Assembly (NCBI RefSeq): GCF_900188065.1
Contig: NZ_FZNQ01000011.1
Coordinates: 38,833-102,832, forward strand
Length of the DNA stretch: 64,000 nt
Direction of reading: 5' to 3'
Origin: Halorubrum vacuolatum
Lineage (GTDB): Archaea > Halobacteriota > Halobacteria > Halobacteriales > Haloferacaceae
A program made the translations under genes and the position numbers. Position 1 is the first letter of the stretch, and each line of letters starts with the position of its first letter. Positions 16,739 to 25,816 of this stretch are shown here, piece after piece. The notes under the pieces were generated by a model. It saw only the letters and a program-made list of their open reading frames with translations. It did no database searches and had not been told where the DNA came from.

Positions 16739-17410
16739 ATGCACGTCGTCGTCAACGCCGCCCAGAGCGTCGACGGAAAGCTGTCCACCCGCCGCCGCGA
16801 GCAACTACGGATCTCGGGACCCGAGGACTTCGACCGCGTCGACCGGATCCGCGCGGCCGCCGACGCGGTCTTGGTGGGGGTCGGAACGGTCCTCGCCGAC
16901 GATCCGAGCCTCACGATAAAAGAGGAGGCACGGCGCGTGAGCCGGCTCCAGAACGGCCGTCCCGGAAATCCCGCCCGGGTCGTCGTGGACTCACGAGGCC
17001 GGACCCCGACGGATGCCGCCGTCCTTGACGATGCCGCGGAGACGTTCCTGCTCGTATCCGAAACAGCGACATCCGATCGGCGAGAGGCCCTCGAAGCGGC
17101 CGGTGCGGAGGTCATCGTCGCCGGCGAGGAGCGTGTCGACCTCGAAGCGGGATGCACCGAACTCGCGAAACACGGTGTCGATCGGCTGATGGTCGAGGGC
17201 GGCGGCGAAGTGATCCAGTCATGTTTCGCGGCGGGGCTCGTCGACGAACTCGACGTGTACGTTGGGTCGCTCGTCGTGGGCGGACGGGATGCCCCGACGC
17301 TTGCTGACGGCGACGGTTTCATCGAGGCGTTTCCGCGGTTGGAACTCCGTGGAACCGAGCGGCTCGACGACGGTATCGTGCTTTCGTATGCCGTCGGTGA
17401 AACCCGGTGA
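16739..17410 (+). CDS. 2,5-diamino-6-(ribosylamino)pyrimidinone 5'-phosphate reductase
   Basis: This 223-residue protein is a stand-alone RibD_C-type reductase of the archaeal/fungal riboflavin pathway. It reduces the ribosyl side chain of the pyrimidine intermediate with NAD(P)H. Landmarks are VVVNAAQSVDGKLST at the start, VLVGVGTVLADDPSLT, VVVDSRGRTP and the glycine-rich LMVEGGGEVIQSCF. There is no fused deaminase domain, as expected in archaea. ATG at 16739 gives the canonical N-terminus; the frame extends to 16598 but without family sequence. F420 synthesis (cofE, about 3 kb) uses intermediates of this same pathway. Confidence 0.92.
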   Translation: MHVVVNAAQSVDGKLSTRRREQLRISGPEDFDRVDRIRAAADAVLVGVGTVLADDPSLTIKEEARRVSRLQNGRPGNPARVVVDSRGRTPTDAAVLDDAAETFLLVSETATSDRREALEAAGAEVIVAGEERVDLEAGCTELAKHGVDRLMVEGGGEVIQSCFAAGLVDELDVYVGSLVVGGRDAPTLADGDGFIEAFPRLELRGTERLDDGIVLSYAVGETR

Positions 17411-17425
17411 TGAAGGGCGAAGCGA

Positions 17426-18163
17426 TCAGAACGTGTCCGCGAGTTTGTCCCGCCGGTAGCAGTCGATCTCGAGCGGGGCCGTCCCGCCGGCGGCGGCCGC
17501 GAAGGCGATCGCCTCGGCGATCTCAGCCGGTTCGGTGACCGTTCCCGGCTCGAATCGCTCCTCGAACGGATCACCGTCCGCGCTCCCGAACTCGGTCCGC
17601 ACCTCCGAGGGGTTGATCACGGAGACGGCGACGCCGTCGTCGCCGACCCGTGCGGCGACGCTCTGGGCGAACCCGCGCACCCACCACTTCGTCGCGGCGT
17701 AGACCGGGTTGAACGGTCGTGGGAACTTTCCGGCGAAGCTCCCGACGAGGAGGAGGCTGCCCTCGCTCGCGCGAAGCGCCGGGAGCGCCGCACGCGTGAG
17801 GTAGAAGACGCCGTCGACGTTGGTGTCCTGCATCGCGTGAAACTCCTCGTCGGTCATCGTCTCGACGTCGCCGCCCCGGCCGAGGCCCGCGTTCGCGACG
17901 ACGACATCGAGACTGCCGAATCGGTCGACCGTCGCCTCGATCGCCGTATCCGAGGTCGATCGCTCCCGCACGTCGCCTGCATGGACGAGGACGTCGACGT
18001 CATATGCATCACGGAGCGTCTCCGCGAGCGACGCCAGCCGTTCCTTCCGCCGCGCAACGAGCGTCAGGTCTACGCCCCGTTCCGCCAGCTCGTGTGCTGT
18101 CGTCTCGCCGATCCCCGCGCTTGCTCCGGTGACGATCGCGGTTGCATCCTCTAGGGAAGCCAT
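17426..18163 (-). CDS. Short-chain dehydrogenase/reductase
   Basis: This 245-residue protein is a classical SDR. The cofactor motif TGASAGIG is at about 13-20, NAGLG is at about 92-96, the catalytic Ser lies in LLLVGSFAGKF, and the YAATK (YxxxK) pair comes some twenty residues later. The substrate is unknown; NADP(H) preference is suggested by the basic VARRKER after the second strand. The gene is convergent with the riboflavin reductase (15-base gap). Its upstream region holds a glpA-like relic. Confidence 0.9.
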   Translation of the reverse strand: MASLEDATAIVTGASAGIGETTAHELAERGVDLTLVARRKERLASLAETLRDAYDVDVLVHAGDVRERSTSDTAIEATVDRFGSLDVVVANAGLGRGGDVETMTDEEFHAMQDTNVDGVFYLTRAALPALRASEGSLLLVGSFAGKFPRPFNPVYAATKWWVRGFAQSVAARVGDDGVAVSVINPSEVRTEFGSADGDPFEERFEPGTVTEPAEIAEAIAFAAAAGGTAPLEIDCYRRDKLADTF

Positions 18164-18227
18164 ACGATCGGGACCGTCCGAACCGACTTAAAAGGAAACG
18201 GGGAAGCGGCGACGGTTCGATTAACCG

Positions 18228-18478
18228 TTAACCGGTTGACACCACGATATCTTCGTCGGCCTCCGGAAGTCGCTCGGGTTCCGTAGTAACGGCGGCGTCG
18301 ACGGCAAGCACGTCGGCGACGTGATCGGCGACCGATTCCGCCATGAGCCGATAGGTGGTGAGCTTTCCGCCGCCGACGCTAGAGCAGTTCTGGACGCCGT
18401 CCGCGTCGTGATCGAGGAGGGAAAAGCCACGTGAGATGCCACGCTCCGCACCGGTACCGGAGGGTGGATCTGCGTGAA
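18228..18478 (-). pseudogene. Relic of a glycerol-3-phosphate dehydrogenase (GlpA-like) gene
   Basis: One minus-strand frame reads DPPSGTGAERGISRGFSLLD, then H and further residues, then [20 protein letters not shown], and stops at TAA 18230-18228. It aligns with the middle of the intact GlpA at 58.6 kb (EPPGTGTDD...FLLDHD...[19 protein letters not shown]). Only about 83 residues remain. The FAD-binding N-terminal half (over 350 residues) and the C-terminal iron-sulfur domain are both gone. No start codon fits. The missing 5' side abuts an IS200/IS605-type end at 18521-18550, so transposition probably removed it. It was left out as a plain ORF because the frame has no start. Confidence 0.75.
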
Positions 18479-18499
18479 GGCGTCTGCTCCTGTCCCGAT

Positions 18500-18550
18500 T
18501 TTACGGAGAATCGAAGCAAGCCGCGCGCTTCAGCGCGTGGAGGATGTCAA
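18500..18550 (+). mobile_element. Right-end-like remnant of an IS200/IS605-family element
   Basis: An 8-bp stem (18521-18528 with 18533-18540, one G.T pair) carries a TTCA loop. It is followed by AGGATGTCAA, the layout typical of right ends of tnpB-bearing IS200/IS605/IS1341 elements, where the omega RNA scaffold ends and guide sequence begins. No tnpA or tnpB remains. The sequence just outside runs into the 3' end of the permease gene on the opposite strand. The 15-mer over the junction (18543-18557) recurs at 1622-1636. Confidence 0.6.
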
Positions 18551-20748
18551 TCGGTGTTGGCTATGTCCTCGGTCGGACCGCGAACGATGCTTACGTTACC
18601 CGTCCCGCTTCGAGCGATCCGCTCGGCGATCGAGCCGAAGAGCTGTCGCACACGCTTGTCCTTCGCTGACAATCCGACACAGACGATGTCGTATTCCGCG
18701 GCGGCCGTAACGAGCGCGGAATCGATGTCCTCGGCGACGATGACCTCCGATTCGTACTCACCGGGGTCGAGCCCGGCGCGCTCCGCGATCCACTGGATCG
18801 CCTCCTGGCCGCGGTCAAACGGCACAGCACCATCCCCGTCCGGCCGCTGTGCGTTCAGCAACACCGGCAGCGTCCCGGCGGCGTCCGCCAACTGCTTGGC
18901 ACGTTTGACGGCGGCATCCGTGTTCGGGCCGGGGCCGGCGAGGGCGGCCGCGGTAGTGACCTCCGCCTCGGTCACTTTGACGAGCGAGAGTTCACAGTCG
19001 ACGTCGGCGAGGACGGTATCGATCACGCTTCCGAAGACGTGGGTACCCTGCTCGATCTCGCCCGTCCAGCCGAGCAGCACCTCGTCGGCATCCACCTCGT
19101 CGACGAGGGTGACGATCCCCGACCCGACCTCCTCGGCAACGACCGCCTCGGTACGGATGTTGACCGGGAGCCCCTCGGCGATCTCGGACGCACTGGAGAG
19201 GAGTTCGCGCTGGCTCTCGAAGCGTTCCGCCTCGACGTTGCGTCCGTCGGCGTCCGTCGCCTGCACCACGTTGATGACGACGAGTTCCGCGCCGTTTTCA
19301 CCGGCATGCCGCTCTGCCGCCGCGGCCGCAAAGCGCAACAGCCCCCGCTGTGTCTCCGGGTTCATCACCGGCACGACGACGCGATACGGCTGCTGTCCGC
19401 GACTCCGGTACGCCCGCTCTACGACGCCCGCGTCAAGCCCCTTCGGGCGCCCATAGACGAAGTACCAGCCCACCCCGATCCCGACGATACCGGTTCCAAC
19501 GATGAGGACGAGCGGTGCCATCTGGGAGATAACGACGAACGTCATCACCACCCCGAGGATCGGCACTCCCGGGTAGAGGCCCCGAGGGAGACGGAACGCC
19601 GGATCGTAATCGGCCGGCTCGGCATACCGGAATCCAACGAGTGAGATATGAACCAGCGCGTAGGAGACGAGGAAACTGAAGCTTGCGACCTCGGCCAACA
19701 GTTCGACGATCGCCTCCACCCCCAGACCGAGGCTGATGAGCAATCCCGTCACGAGGCCGGTCGTGATGACGGCTCGATGGGGCGTGTTGAACGAGCCGTG
19801 CGTCTCGTTGAGCCAGGAACTCATCAGCCCGTCTCGGCCCATCGCGTAGATGACCCGTGACGCCGCGAGCGTGGAGGAGTTCGAGCTCGAGATCGCCGCG
19901 ACGGCGGCGGCGAAGACGATGAGTCCGACGCCGAGCGGGCCGGCGATCACCGAGGCGACGTCCGAAACCGGGACGAGCGACCCGCCGAGCTCCTGATACG
20001 GGACCACCCCGGTGGTCACGAGCATCAAGACGACGTAGAGGATCGTCACGAGCACGACCGAGAGGATCATGGTCAACGGGATCAACTTCCCCGGTTTCTT
20101 GATCTCGCCGGCTACCGTGGCGATGATCTCAAAGCCCAAAAAGGTGACAAACACGATGCCCGTCGTTGCCACGATCCCGCTCGCGCCCCTCGGTGCGAAG
20201 TCGACGAGGTTACCGAGCGAGACGAAAAACAGCCCGAAAACGAGGTACAACAAGACGATCGACACCTGCGTGCCGATCATGATGTTCTGGGCTTTCCCGG
20301 TCTCCTCCGTGCCGTAGTAGTTGATAGAGAGGATCAACAACAACCCGATCAGTCCGACCAGTACCACGAGCACCCGCCCGTCGAGAAACGGCAGCGGCTG
20401 GACGATATACTGGCCGAAGCCGATCATGTAAAACGCGGTCGCGAACATCAGTCCAGTCCACATCCCCCAGCCGACGATGCTCCCGAAGAGTCCCCCGAGC
20501 GATCGATTGACGTAGTGGTAACTGCCGCCGGCCAGCGGCATCGCCGTCGCCAGTTCCGAAAGCGAGAGCGCAGCTAACAGCGCGACGAACCCCGCGATAG
20601 CAAACGACACCGAACTCGCCGGGCCGGCACCGTCGGCGGCGATCCCGGGAAGGATGAACATCCCAGCACCGATCATCGTCCCACCGCCGATCGTCATCGC
20701 CTCAAGGAAGCCTAAGTTCCGCTCGAGTTCGCCGGATTCAGCAGTCAT
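18547..20748 (-). CDS. APC family amino acid permease with two C-terminal Usp domains
   Basis: This 733-residue protein fuses a twelve-helix amino-acid/polyamine permease to two universal-stress-protein modules. The permease covers about residues 15-435; it begins FLEAMTIGGGTMIGAGMFIL and has conserved helix-10 residues SFSFLVSYAL. The Usp modules run from about 455 to 600 and 600 to 733; the first starts YRVVVPVMNPETQRG and the second ends TGNVSIVRG. This fusion is common in haloarchaea and is thought to link amino-acid uptake to a nucleotide or stress signal. The last codons overlap the guide side of the neighbouring IS end. A stand-alone Usp gene lies upstream on the same strand. Confidence 0.93.
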   Translation of the reverse strand: MTAESGELERNLGFLEAMTIGGGTMIGAGMFILPGIAADGAGPASSVSFAIAGFVALLAALSLSELATAMPLAGGSYHYVNRSLGGLFGSIVGWGMWTGLMFATAFYMIGFGQYIVQPLPFLDGRVLVVLVGLIGLLLILSINYYGTEETGKAQNIMIGTQVSIVLLYLVFGLFFVSLGNLVDFAPRGASGIVATTGIVFVTFLGFEIIATVAGEIKKPGKLIPLTMILSVVLVTILYVVLMLVTTGVVPYQELGGSLVPVSDVASVIAGPLGVGLIVFAAAVAAISSSNSSTLAASRVIYAMGRDGLMSSWLNETHGSFNTPHRAVITTGLVTGLLISLGLGVEAIVELLAEVASFSFLVSYALVHISLVGFRYAEPADYDPAFRLPRGLYPGVPILGVVMTFVVISQMAPLVLIVGTGIVGIGVGWYFVYGRPKGLDAGVVERAYRSRGQQPYRVVVPVMNPETQRGLLRFAAAAAERHAGENGAELVVINVVQATDADGRNVEAERFESQRELLSSASEIAEGLPVNIRTEAVVAEEVGSGIVTLVDEVDADEVLLGWTGEIEQGTHVFGSVIDTVLADVDCELSLVKVTEAEVTTAAALAGPGPNTDAAVKRAKQLADAAGTLPVLLNAQRPDGDGAVPFDRGQEAIQWIAERAGLDPGEYESEVIVAEDIDSALVTAAAEYDIVCVGLSAKDKRVRQLFGSIAERIARSGTGNVSIVRGPTEDIANTD

Positions 20749-20925
20749 CGGTCATACGTTGCTGTAACCCGGTCTCTCCAACGGCTGATCGGCCCAACGG
20801 CACCCCCGATCAACCTGCATGACCTATCCATGGGAACCCGTCCATGCTGCTTTCGTTTGGATACTGTGGCCGCGCCATAGTAATCCCTCGGATACCCACA
20901 CGACAGGAGCCCCCACGCTGCCAGT

Positions 20926-21663
20926 TCATGAGTCGAGACGCCGAACGACGATCTGTGGGATGGTAAGCGTCGGTTGCAGCGCGCGGTATATTCCTCCGAG
21001 GATGTTCGTTCGTGATACCGGTTCGCTTTCGCCTGCGACTATCAGATCGAACCCCTCGGCTTTCTCGCGGATCCCTGCCGCGGGGTTCCCGGGGGCGGCG
21101 ACGTTCGTATCGATTCGGGACGGGCCGATACCTCGGTCGATGAGTTGGTCCCTCGCGGTCGCAAGCAACGCTTCACCCGATTCGACCCCGTCAGCCGCTT
21201 CGGGAACGTGAAAGAGCGTTACTGACGTGTCGGCGTCACTGAGGAGATCGGCGGCGACGGCAAGGATCCGCTCGGCGTTGCGTCGGTCACGTAGCGGAAC
21301 CAGCATCCGTGCGAACGGTTCGTCGGTGCCATCGCCCGGGATCAACACCGCATCGCAGCTTTTCTGTGCGGCGATTCGGTCGATCGGATCCTGGCGGTCG
21401 TGGGTGAACACTATCCGCGTCACAAGGCTCCCGTTCGATGAACCGAACTGTCCGGCCACTGCGGACAACCGCCGTTGGGCCTCTTCTCCCTTGGTCTCCC
21501 GAAGTTGTGATGGGGCCGTCTGTGCCGGCGTTGGGTAATACCCAAGCAGGACCACGTCGACCTGCTCTAGGAGCGAGACGAGTCCCGGAGAAAGCGTGGC
21601 CTCCGCCGAGAGGTCGACGGGCACAAGGACGACCGACTTACCCGTGAGTTCCATACTGGCCAT
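20926..21663 (-). CDS. Universal stress protein-like (two-module) protein
   Basis: This 245-residue soluble protein has two Usp-like halves: SVVLVPVDLS near the N-terminus and LVPLRDRRNAERILAVAADL at about 120. A C-terminal EGFDLIVAGESEPVSRTNIL segment resembles the Usp ATP-loop GxxGxnSvs(k), although the loop is degenerate (ESEP). It probably acts with, or regulates, the adjacent Usp-fused permease, with which it may share regulation. The start may be M1 (21663) or M4 (21654). Confidence 0.8.
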   Translation of the reverse strand: MASMELTGKSVVLVPVDLSAEATLSPGLVSLLEQVDVVLLGYYPTPAQTAPSQLRETKGEEAQRRLSAVAGQFGSSNGSLVTRIVFTHDRQDPIDRIAAQKSCDAVLIPGDGTDEPFARMLVPLRDRRNAERILAVAADLLSDADTSVTLFHVPEAADGVESGEALLATARDQLIDRGIGPSRIDTNVAAPGNPAAGIREKAEGFDLIVAGESEPVSRTNILGGIYRALQPTLTIPQIVVRRLDS

Positions 21664-21875
21664 TTGTTCGATCGCCCGATAAGTGTGTGGTGAGTTGTGA
21701 GACCGCTCGATCGCCCCTTATCGAACTGGCCGTAACCGACTCGCACCCATGGGAACACTCCAACTCCGGTCGGGATCGGTTGCCGCTACAACGCACCAAC
21801 TCACGGCTCCAGAGTGGGGTATTAGTTATAAAGAAGCCGCGCCGTATGGGGAATGTTCCTCAGGCGCTCCCGTCA

Positions 21876-21947
21876 TGGACTCGCCGGGATTTGAACCCGG
21901 GGCCTCTCCCATGCCAAGGGAGTGATCTACCGCTGATCTACGAGCCC
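21876..21947 (-). tRNA. tRNA-Ala (GGC)
   Basis: A 72-base cloverleaf on the minus strand starts GGGCTCG and ends CGAGTCC plus discriminator A. The acceptor stem contains the G3.U70 wobble pair, the alanine identity element. The anticodon stem CTCCC/GGGAG closes loop TTGGCAT, giving anticodon GGC. The T-arm contains GGTTCAAATC. The CCA tail is not encoded and there is no intron. Confidence 0.97.
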
Positions 21948-21979
21948 GCGTACGCACTCATCGGTTTCGCCGTGTATCT

Positions 21980-21985
21980 CTTAAG
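21980..21985 (-). promoter_or_regulatory. TATA box of tRNA-Ala
   Basis: CTTAAG on the minus strand, preceded by a purine-rich stretch, is centred about 35 bases before the 5' end of the tRNA. This spacing suits a short 5' leader removed by RNase P. Confidence 0.4.
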
Positions 21986-22055
21986 GGCTTCGACTCGCGG
22001 GTAAGCGGGAGCGCTGACTCATGCCGATCGAGGCTTCTCGATGCGACAGCGCGGC

Positions 22056-22838
22056 TCAGACGACCGCGCTGTCGCCGTCGCCCTCGGAGTTCTCGGGCGA
22101 CCCATATCGCTCGGTGAGGTAGTCGATCATATAATCGACGGTGCTCGGATCGTAGCTCCAGAAGCCGTAGAACTTCCCGGATTCGCGTTCCTCGGCGAGC
22201 AGGGCACACTTCGCTTCATCAACCCCGCCACCGTCGAAGGCGACGAACCACGTCTCGCGTATTTCGGGGGTCCGCTCGATGTGGACGGTGAAGTGTTCGG
22301 GCGTCGGCGCATCGCCCTCCGCGACGGCGTACGCGTGGACCTCCAAGTCGGGCTTCTCGCCGAGCCGGTCGTACGTCCGCGTTTCGCCCGTCAAGACGTC
22401 GAGCGTCTGAAAGCCGGCATGCAACTCGCCGCGGCCGACCCGCCATGCCCGATCCTCGATCTCGCGTGAGGCGGCGACCATGTCTGCCCGCGAGTAGGAG
22501 GTGAACATGGTCTCATCTAAGTGATCAAGGATCGGCTTGCCGGGACGTGCGGGCGTCGCCTGCGGTGACCCATCGCTCCCGGCGTCCGCACCGCGTCCAT
22601 CCCCGTCCGGGCCGTATTCCGGTAACAGCTCCGAGACCGGCACCGCCGCGACGAACGCACCGTCGCGCGCGAGGACGGTAAACGAATCCGGCGCGTCCGG
22701 CGCCACCGCGGACTCGATCCGGATGTTCCGGTCGGAGAAGTACTCCGCGAGGTCCTCGGCGACCCCGGGGTCGGCGTTAAAGACCGTAAGCGTCGCCTCA
22801 TGGGCCTCAACGCCGGCGATGAGTTCGATCAGCGACAT
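22056..22838 (-). CDS. DICT sensory domain protein
   Basis: This 260-residue protein begins SLIELIAGVEAHEATLTVFN and continues through a short Rossmann-like region to FTVLARDGAFVAAVPVSELL. A linker and LDETMFTSYSRADMVAASRE followed by IEDRAW then complete a DICT (diguanylate cyclase/two-component associated) sensory domain (residues 1-145). The C-terminal half (RTPEIRETWFVAFDGGGVDE, then AKCALLAEE) is a second domain seen behind DICT in haloarchaea. It is probably an intracellular signal sensor; ligand and partner are unknown. A second DICT gene, broken, lies at 63434. Confidence 0.85.
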   Translation of the reverse strand: MSLIELIAGVEAHEATLTVFNADPGVAEDLAEYFSDRNIRIESAVAPDAPDSFTVLARDGAFVAAVPVSELLPEYGPDGDGRGADAGSDGSPQATPARPGKPILDHLDETMFTSYSRADMVAASREIEDRAWRVGRGELHAGFQTLDVLTGETRTYDRLGEKPDLEVHAYAVAEGDAPTPEHFTVHIERTPEIRETWFVAFDGGGVDEAKCALLAEERESGKFYGFWSYDPSTVDYMIDYLTERYGSPENSEGDGDSAVV

Positions 22839-23010
22839 ACGTCAGTAGGATCCTCTCGCGGGGGGTATATGGTAGTACCCCTCCCAACAGTATAAGTCGT
22901 GTTGTTTGAGAACACGGATCACGGATTGGCGGCAAGCGAACCGATACCGTCACCGGTTCCATCGACCACGAATATGAAGCTATTTGCGCTCACGGCTCAC
23001 GAGTACCGGT

Positions 23011-23655
23011 ATGTTCATCCTGGTGAACCTGAAGGCGTACCCGTGTGATCCGATCGAGGTCGCGACCGCCGCACGCGACGTCGCGGAATCCTCCGGCGTC
23101 CGAATCGCTGTCGCCCCACAGGCGGCGGACCTCTCGCGCGTCGCGGAAACGGATGTGGAGACGTGGGCACAACACGTCTCCTCGAACGGTCATGGCTCGT
23201 ACACGGGGTCGACGCTCGCGGAGGCGGTCGCGGACAACGGCGCGGCCGGGACGCTCATCAACCACTCGGAGAACCGCCGCAAACTCGCCGACATCGACGG
23301 GTCGGTGACCGCCGCCGAACGCGCCGGCCTCGAAACGATCGTCTGTGCGAACAACCCGACACAGACGGGCGCGGCGGCCGCACTCGGACCGGACGCCGTC
23401 GCCGTCGAGCCGCCGGAGCTCATCGGCGGGGACGTCTCCGTTTCGACGGCCGATCCCGGCATCGTCGAGGACGCTGTCGCGGCGGCTGCGGCCGTCGACC
23501 CCGACGTCGAGGTCTTCTGTGGCGCCGGCGTCTCCACCGGCGAGGACGTCGCGGCCGCCGCCGACCTCGGCGCCTCGGGGATCCTGCTCGCATCGGGCGT
23601 GGCGAAAGCCGACGATCCGGAGGCGGCCCTGGTGGACCTCGTCTCCGAGATCTGA
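23011..23655 (+). CDS. tpiA: Triose-phosphate isomerase
   Basis: This 214-residue protein is the short archaeal TIM that interconverts dihydroxyacetone phosphate and glyceraldehyde 3-phosphate. The N-terminal NLK (K8) binds phosphate, H85 in INHSENRR is the electrophile and E133 in AVEPPELIG is the base. GAGVSTGED and [11 protein letters not shown] form the phosphate loops. ATG at 23011 gives the canonical MFILVNLK; the frame runs nine codons further upstream without need. It links the glycerol locus at 55-63 kb to central metabolism, since GlpABC delivers dihydroxyacetone phosphate. Confidence 0.96.
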   Translation: MFILVNLKAYPCDPIEVATAARDVAESSGVRIAVAPQAADLSRVAETDVETWAQHVSSNGHGSYTGSTLAEAVADNGAAGTLINHSENRRKLADIDGSVTAAERAGLETIVCANNPTQTGAAAALGPDAVAVEPPELIGGDVSVSTADPGIVEDAVAAAAAVDPDVEVFCGAGVSTGEDVAAAADLGASGILLASGVAKADDPEAALVDLVSEI

Positions 23656-23788
23656 GGTCACTCCGGCGGGCGACGAACTGGATTTGCGGATCAGTATAAA
23701 GACACCGTCTCACACGACCAGTGGTTTCTCAAAATCGCATGACAGAGCGAGGATACGCTGAACCGCGGTCTCGGCGTATCTAGTAACC

Positions 23789-23793
23789 TTTAA
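23789..23793 (+). promoter_or_regulatory. TATA box of dnaK
   Basis: CTTTAACC has its TTTAA core about 31 bases before the dnaK ATG, predicting a very short leader. The rest of 23656-23788 holds no supported gene. Confidence 0.5.
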
Positions 23794-23821
23794 CCGACGG
23801 AAGCCGATAGAATATCCCAAG

Positions 23822-25732
23822 ATGGCGAGCAACAAGATCCTCGGTATCGACCTCGGTACCACGAACTCCGCATTCGCGGTGATGGAGGGTGACGAACCCG
23901 AGATCATCGCGAACGCGGAGGGCGATCGGACGACGCCTTCCGTCGTCGCGTTCTCCGACGACGGCGAACGGCTCGTCGGGAAGCCGGCAAAGAATCAGGC
24001 CGTTCAGAACCCGGACCGGACGATCCAATCGATCAAACGGCACATGGGCGAGGGGGATTACACCGTCGCGATCGGCGACGACGAATACACCCCCGAGCAG
24101 ATCTCGGCGATGATCCTGCAGAAGATCAAACGCGACGCCGAGGAGTACCTCGGCGACGACGTCGAGAAGGCCGTCATCACGGTCCCCGCCTACTTCAACG
24201 ACAAACAGCGGCAGGCGACCAAGGACGCCGGCGAGATCGCCGGCTTCGAGGTCGAACGGATCGTCAACGAGCCGACCGCCGCCTCGATGGCATACGGGCT
24301 CGACGACGAATCGGATCAGACCGTCCTCGTCTACGACCTCGGCGGCGGCACCTTCGACGTCTCCATTCTCGACCTCGGCGGTGGCGTCTACGAGGTCGTC
24401 GCGACGAACGGGGACAACAGCCTCGGCGGCGACGACTGGGACGAGGCGCTCATCGACCACCTCGCCGAGGAGTTCAAAAACGACCACGGTATCGACCTTC
24501 GCGAGGACCGTCAGGCGCTCCAGCGGCTGAAAGACGCCGCCGAGGAGGCGAAGATCGAGCTCTCCTCGAAGAAGGAGACGACGATCAACCTCCCGTTCAT
24601 CACGGCGACCGATAGCGGCCCGGTCCACCTCGAACAGTCCGTCACGCGGGCGACCTTCGAGAGCCTGACGACCGACCTGCTGGATCGGACGGTCGAACCG
24701 ACCGAGCAGGCGCTTTCGGACGCCGGCTACGCGAAATCCGACATCGACGAGGTCATTCTCGTCGGCGGCTCCACCCGGATGCCACAGGTCCAAGAGAAAG
24801 TCGAGGAGCTGGTCGGCAAGGAGCCGAAAAAGAACGTCAACCCGGACGAGGCGGTCGCGCTCGGTGCGGCCGTGCAGGGCGGGGTGCTCTCGGGCGACGT
24901 CGACGACATCGTCCTGCTTGATGTCACCCCGCTCTCGCTCGGTATCGAGGTGAAAGGTGGCCTCTTCGAGCGGCTGATCGAGAAGAACACGACGATCCCG
25001 ACCGAGGAGTCGAAGGTATTCACCACCGCCGCCGACAACCAGACCTCGGTCAACGTCCGGGTGTTCCAGGGTGAACGTGAGATCGCCGAAAAGAACGAGC
25101 TGCTCGGCGCGTTCCAACTGTCCGGCATCCCGCCAGCACCCGCCGGCATGCCGCAGATCGAGGTGTCGTTCAACATCGACGAGAACGGGATCGTAAACGT
25201 CTCCGCGGAGGACCAGGGCTCCGGAAACGCGGAATCGATCACCATCGAGGGCGGTGCCGGGCTCTCCGATGAGCAGATCGAACGGATGCAGGAGGAGGCC
25301 GAGAAACACGCCGAAGAGGACGAGGCCCGCCGTGAGCGGATCGAGGCGCGCAACGAGGCGGAAACGACGATCCAGCGCGCAGAGACGCTCGTGGAGGAGA
25401 ACGAGGAGAACATCGACGACGATCTCATCGGCGACATCGAGGCCGCCATCGAGGACGTCGAGGCGGTATTGGAGGACGAGGACGCCGAGACCGAGGCGAT
25501 CACGAACGCGACGGAGGACCTCACCGAACAGCTTCAGGAGATCGGCAAACAGATGTATCAAGAGCAGGCCGCACAGGCCGGACCCGGCGGTGCCGGCGGA
25601 GCCGGTCCGGGTGGTATGGGCGGTATGGGCGGCCCCGGAGGAGCCGGACCCGGCGGTGCCGAGGCCGCAGGCGATGACGGGGAGGAATACGTCGACGCGG
25701 ACTTCGAGGACGTCAAGGACGACGAGGAGTGA
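23822..25732 (+). CDS. dnaK: Chaperone DnaK (Hsp70)
   Basis: This 636-residue cytoplasmic ATP-dependent chaperone has all Hsp70 signatures: [15 protein letters not shown] (about 8-22), [30 protein letters not shown], and the substrate-binding domain beginning [14 protein letters not shown]. It ends with an acidic helical lid, a Gly/Met/Pro-rich linker ([20 protein letters not shown]) and the [11 protein letters not shown] tail. dnaJ follows 84 bases downstream. grpE is not beside it here; its upstream neighbour is tpiA. DnaK in haloarchaea is regarded as acquired from bacteria. Confidence 0.98.
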   Translation: MASNKILGIDLGTTNSAFAVMEGDEPEIIANAEGDRTTPSVVAFSDDGERLVGKPAKNQAVQNPDRTIQSIKRHMGEGDYTVAIGDDEYTPEQISAMILQKIKRDAEEYLGDDVEKAVITVPAYFNDKQRQATKDAGEIAGFEVERIVNEPTAASMAYGLDDESDQTVLVYDLGGGTFDVSILDLGGGVYEVVATNGDNSLGGDDWDEALIDHLAEEFKNDHGIDLREDRQALQRLKDAAEEAKIELSSKKETTINLPFITATDSGPVHLEQSVTRATFESLTTDLLDRTVEPTEQALSDAGYAKSDIDEVILVGGSTRMPQVQEKVEELVGKEPKKNVNPDEAVALGAAVQGGVLSGDVDDIVLLDVTPLSLGIEVKGGLFERLIEKNTTIPTEESKVFTTAADNQTSVNVRVFQGEREIAEKNELLGAFQLSGIPPAPAGMPQIEVSFNIDENGIVNVSAEDQGSGNAESITIEGGAGLSDEQIERMQEEAEKHAEEDEARRERIEARNEAETTIQRAETLVEENEENIDDDLIGDIEAAIEDVEAVLEDEDAETEAITNATEDLTEQLQEIGKQMYQEQAAQAGPGGAGGAGPGGMGGMGGPGGAGPGGAEAAGDDGEEYVDADFEDVKDDEE

Positions 25733-25816
25733 CACGCGTCCATCGGACCGCCGACGATGTACAGACGGTCCATTTAAGCGGGTAGAAGAGAGACGAAAGC
25801 CCAACGACGACGATAT

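Noticed and set aside
18474..18710. 78-codon plus-strand ORF across the IS-like hairpin
   Set aside because: It runs through a structural hairpin and antisense to the permease gene and has no TnpB C-terminal features.
23780..25804. 674-codon open frame opposite dnaK
   Set aside because: It is an antisense shadow of dnaK with low-complexity Leu/Arg/Asp composition and no family features.
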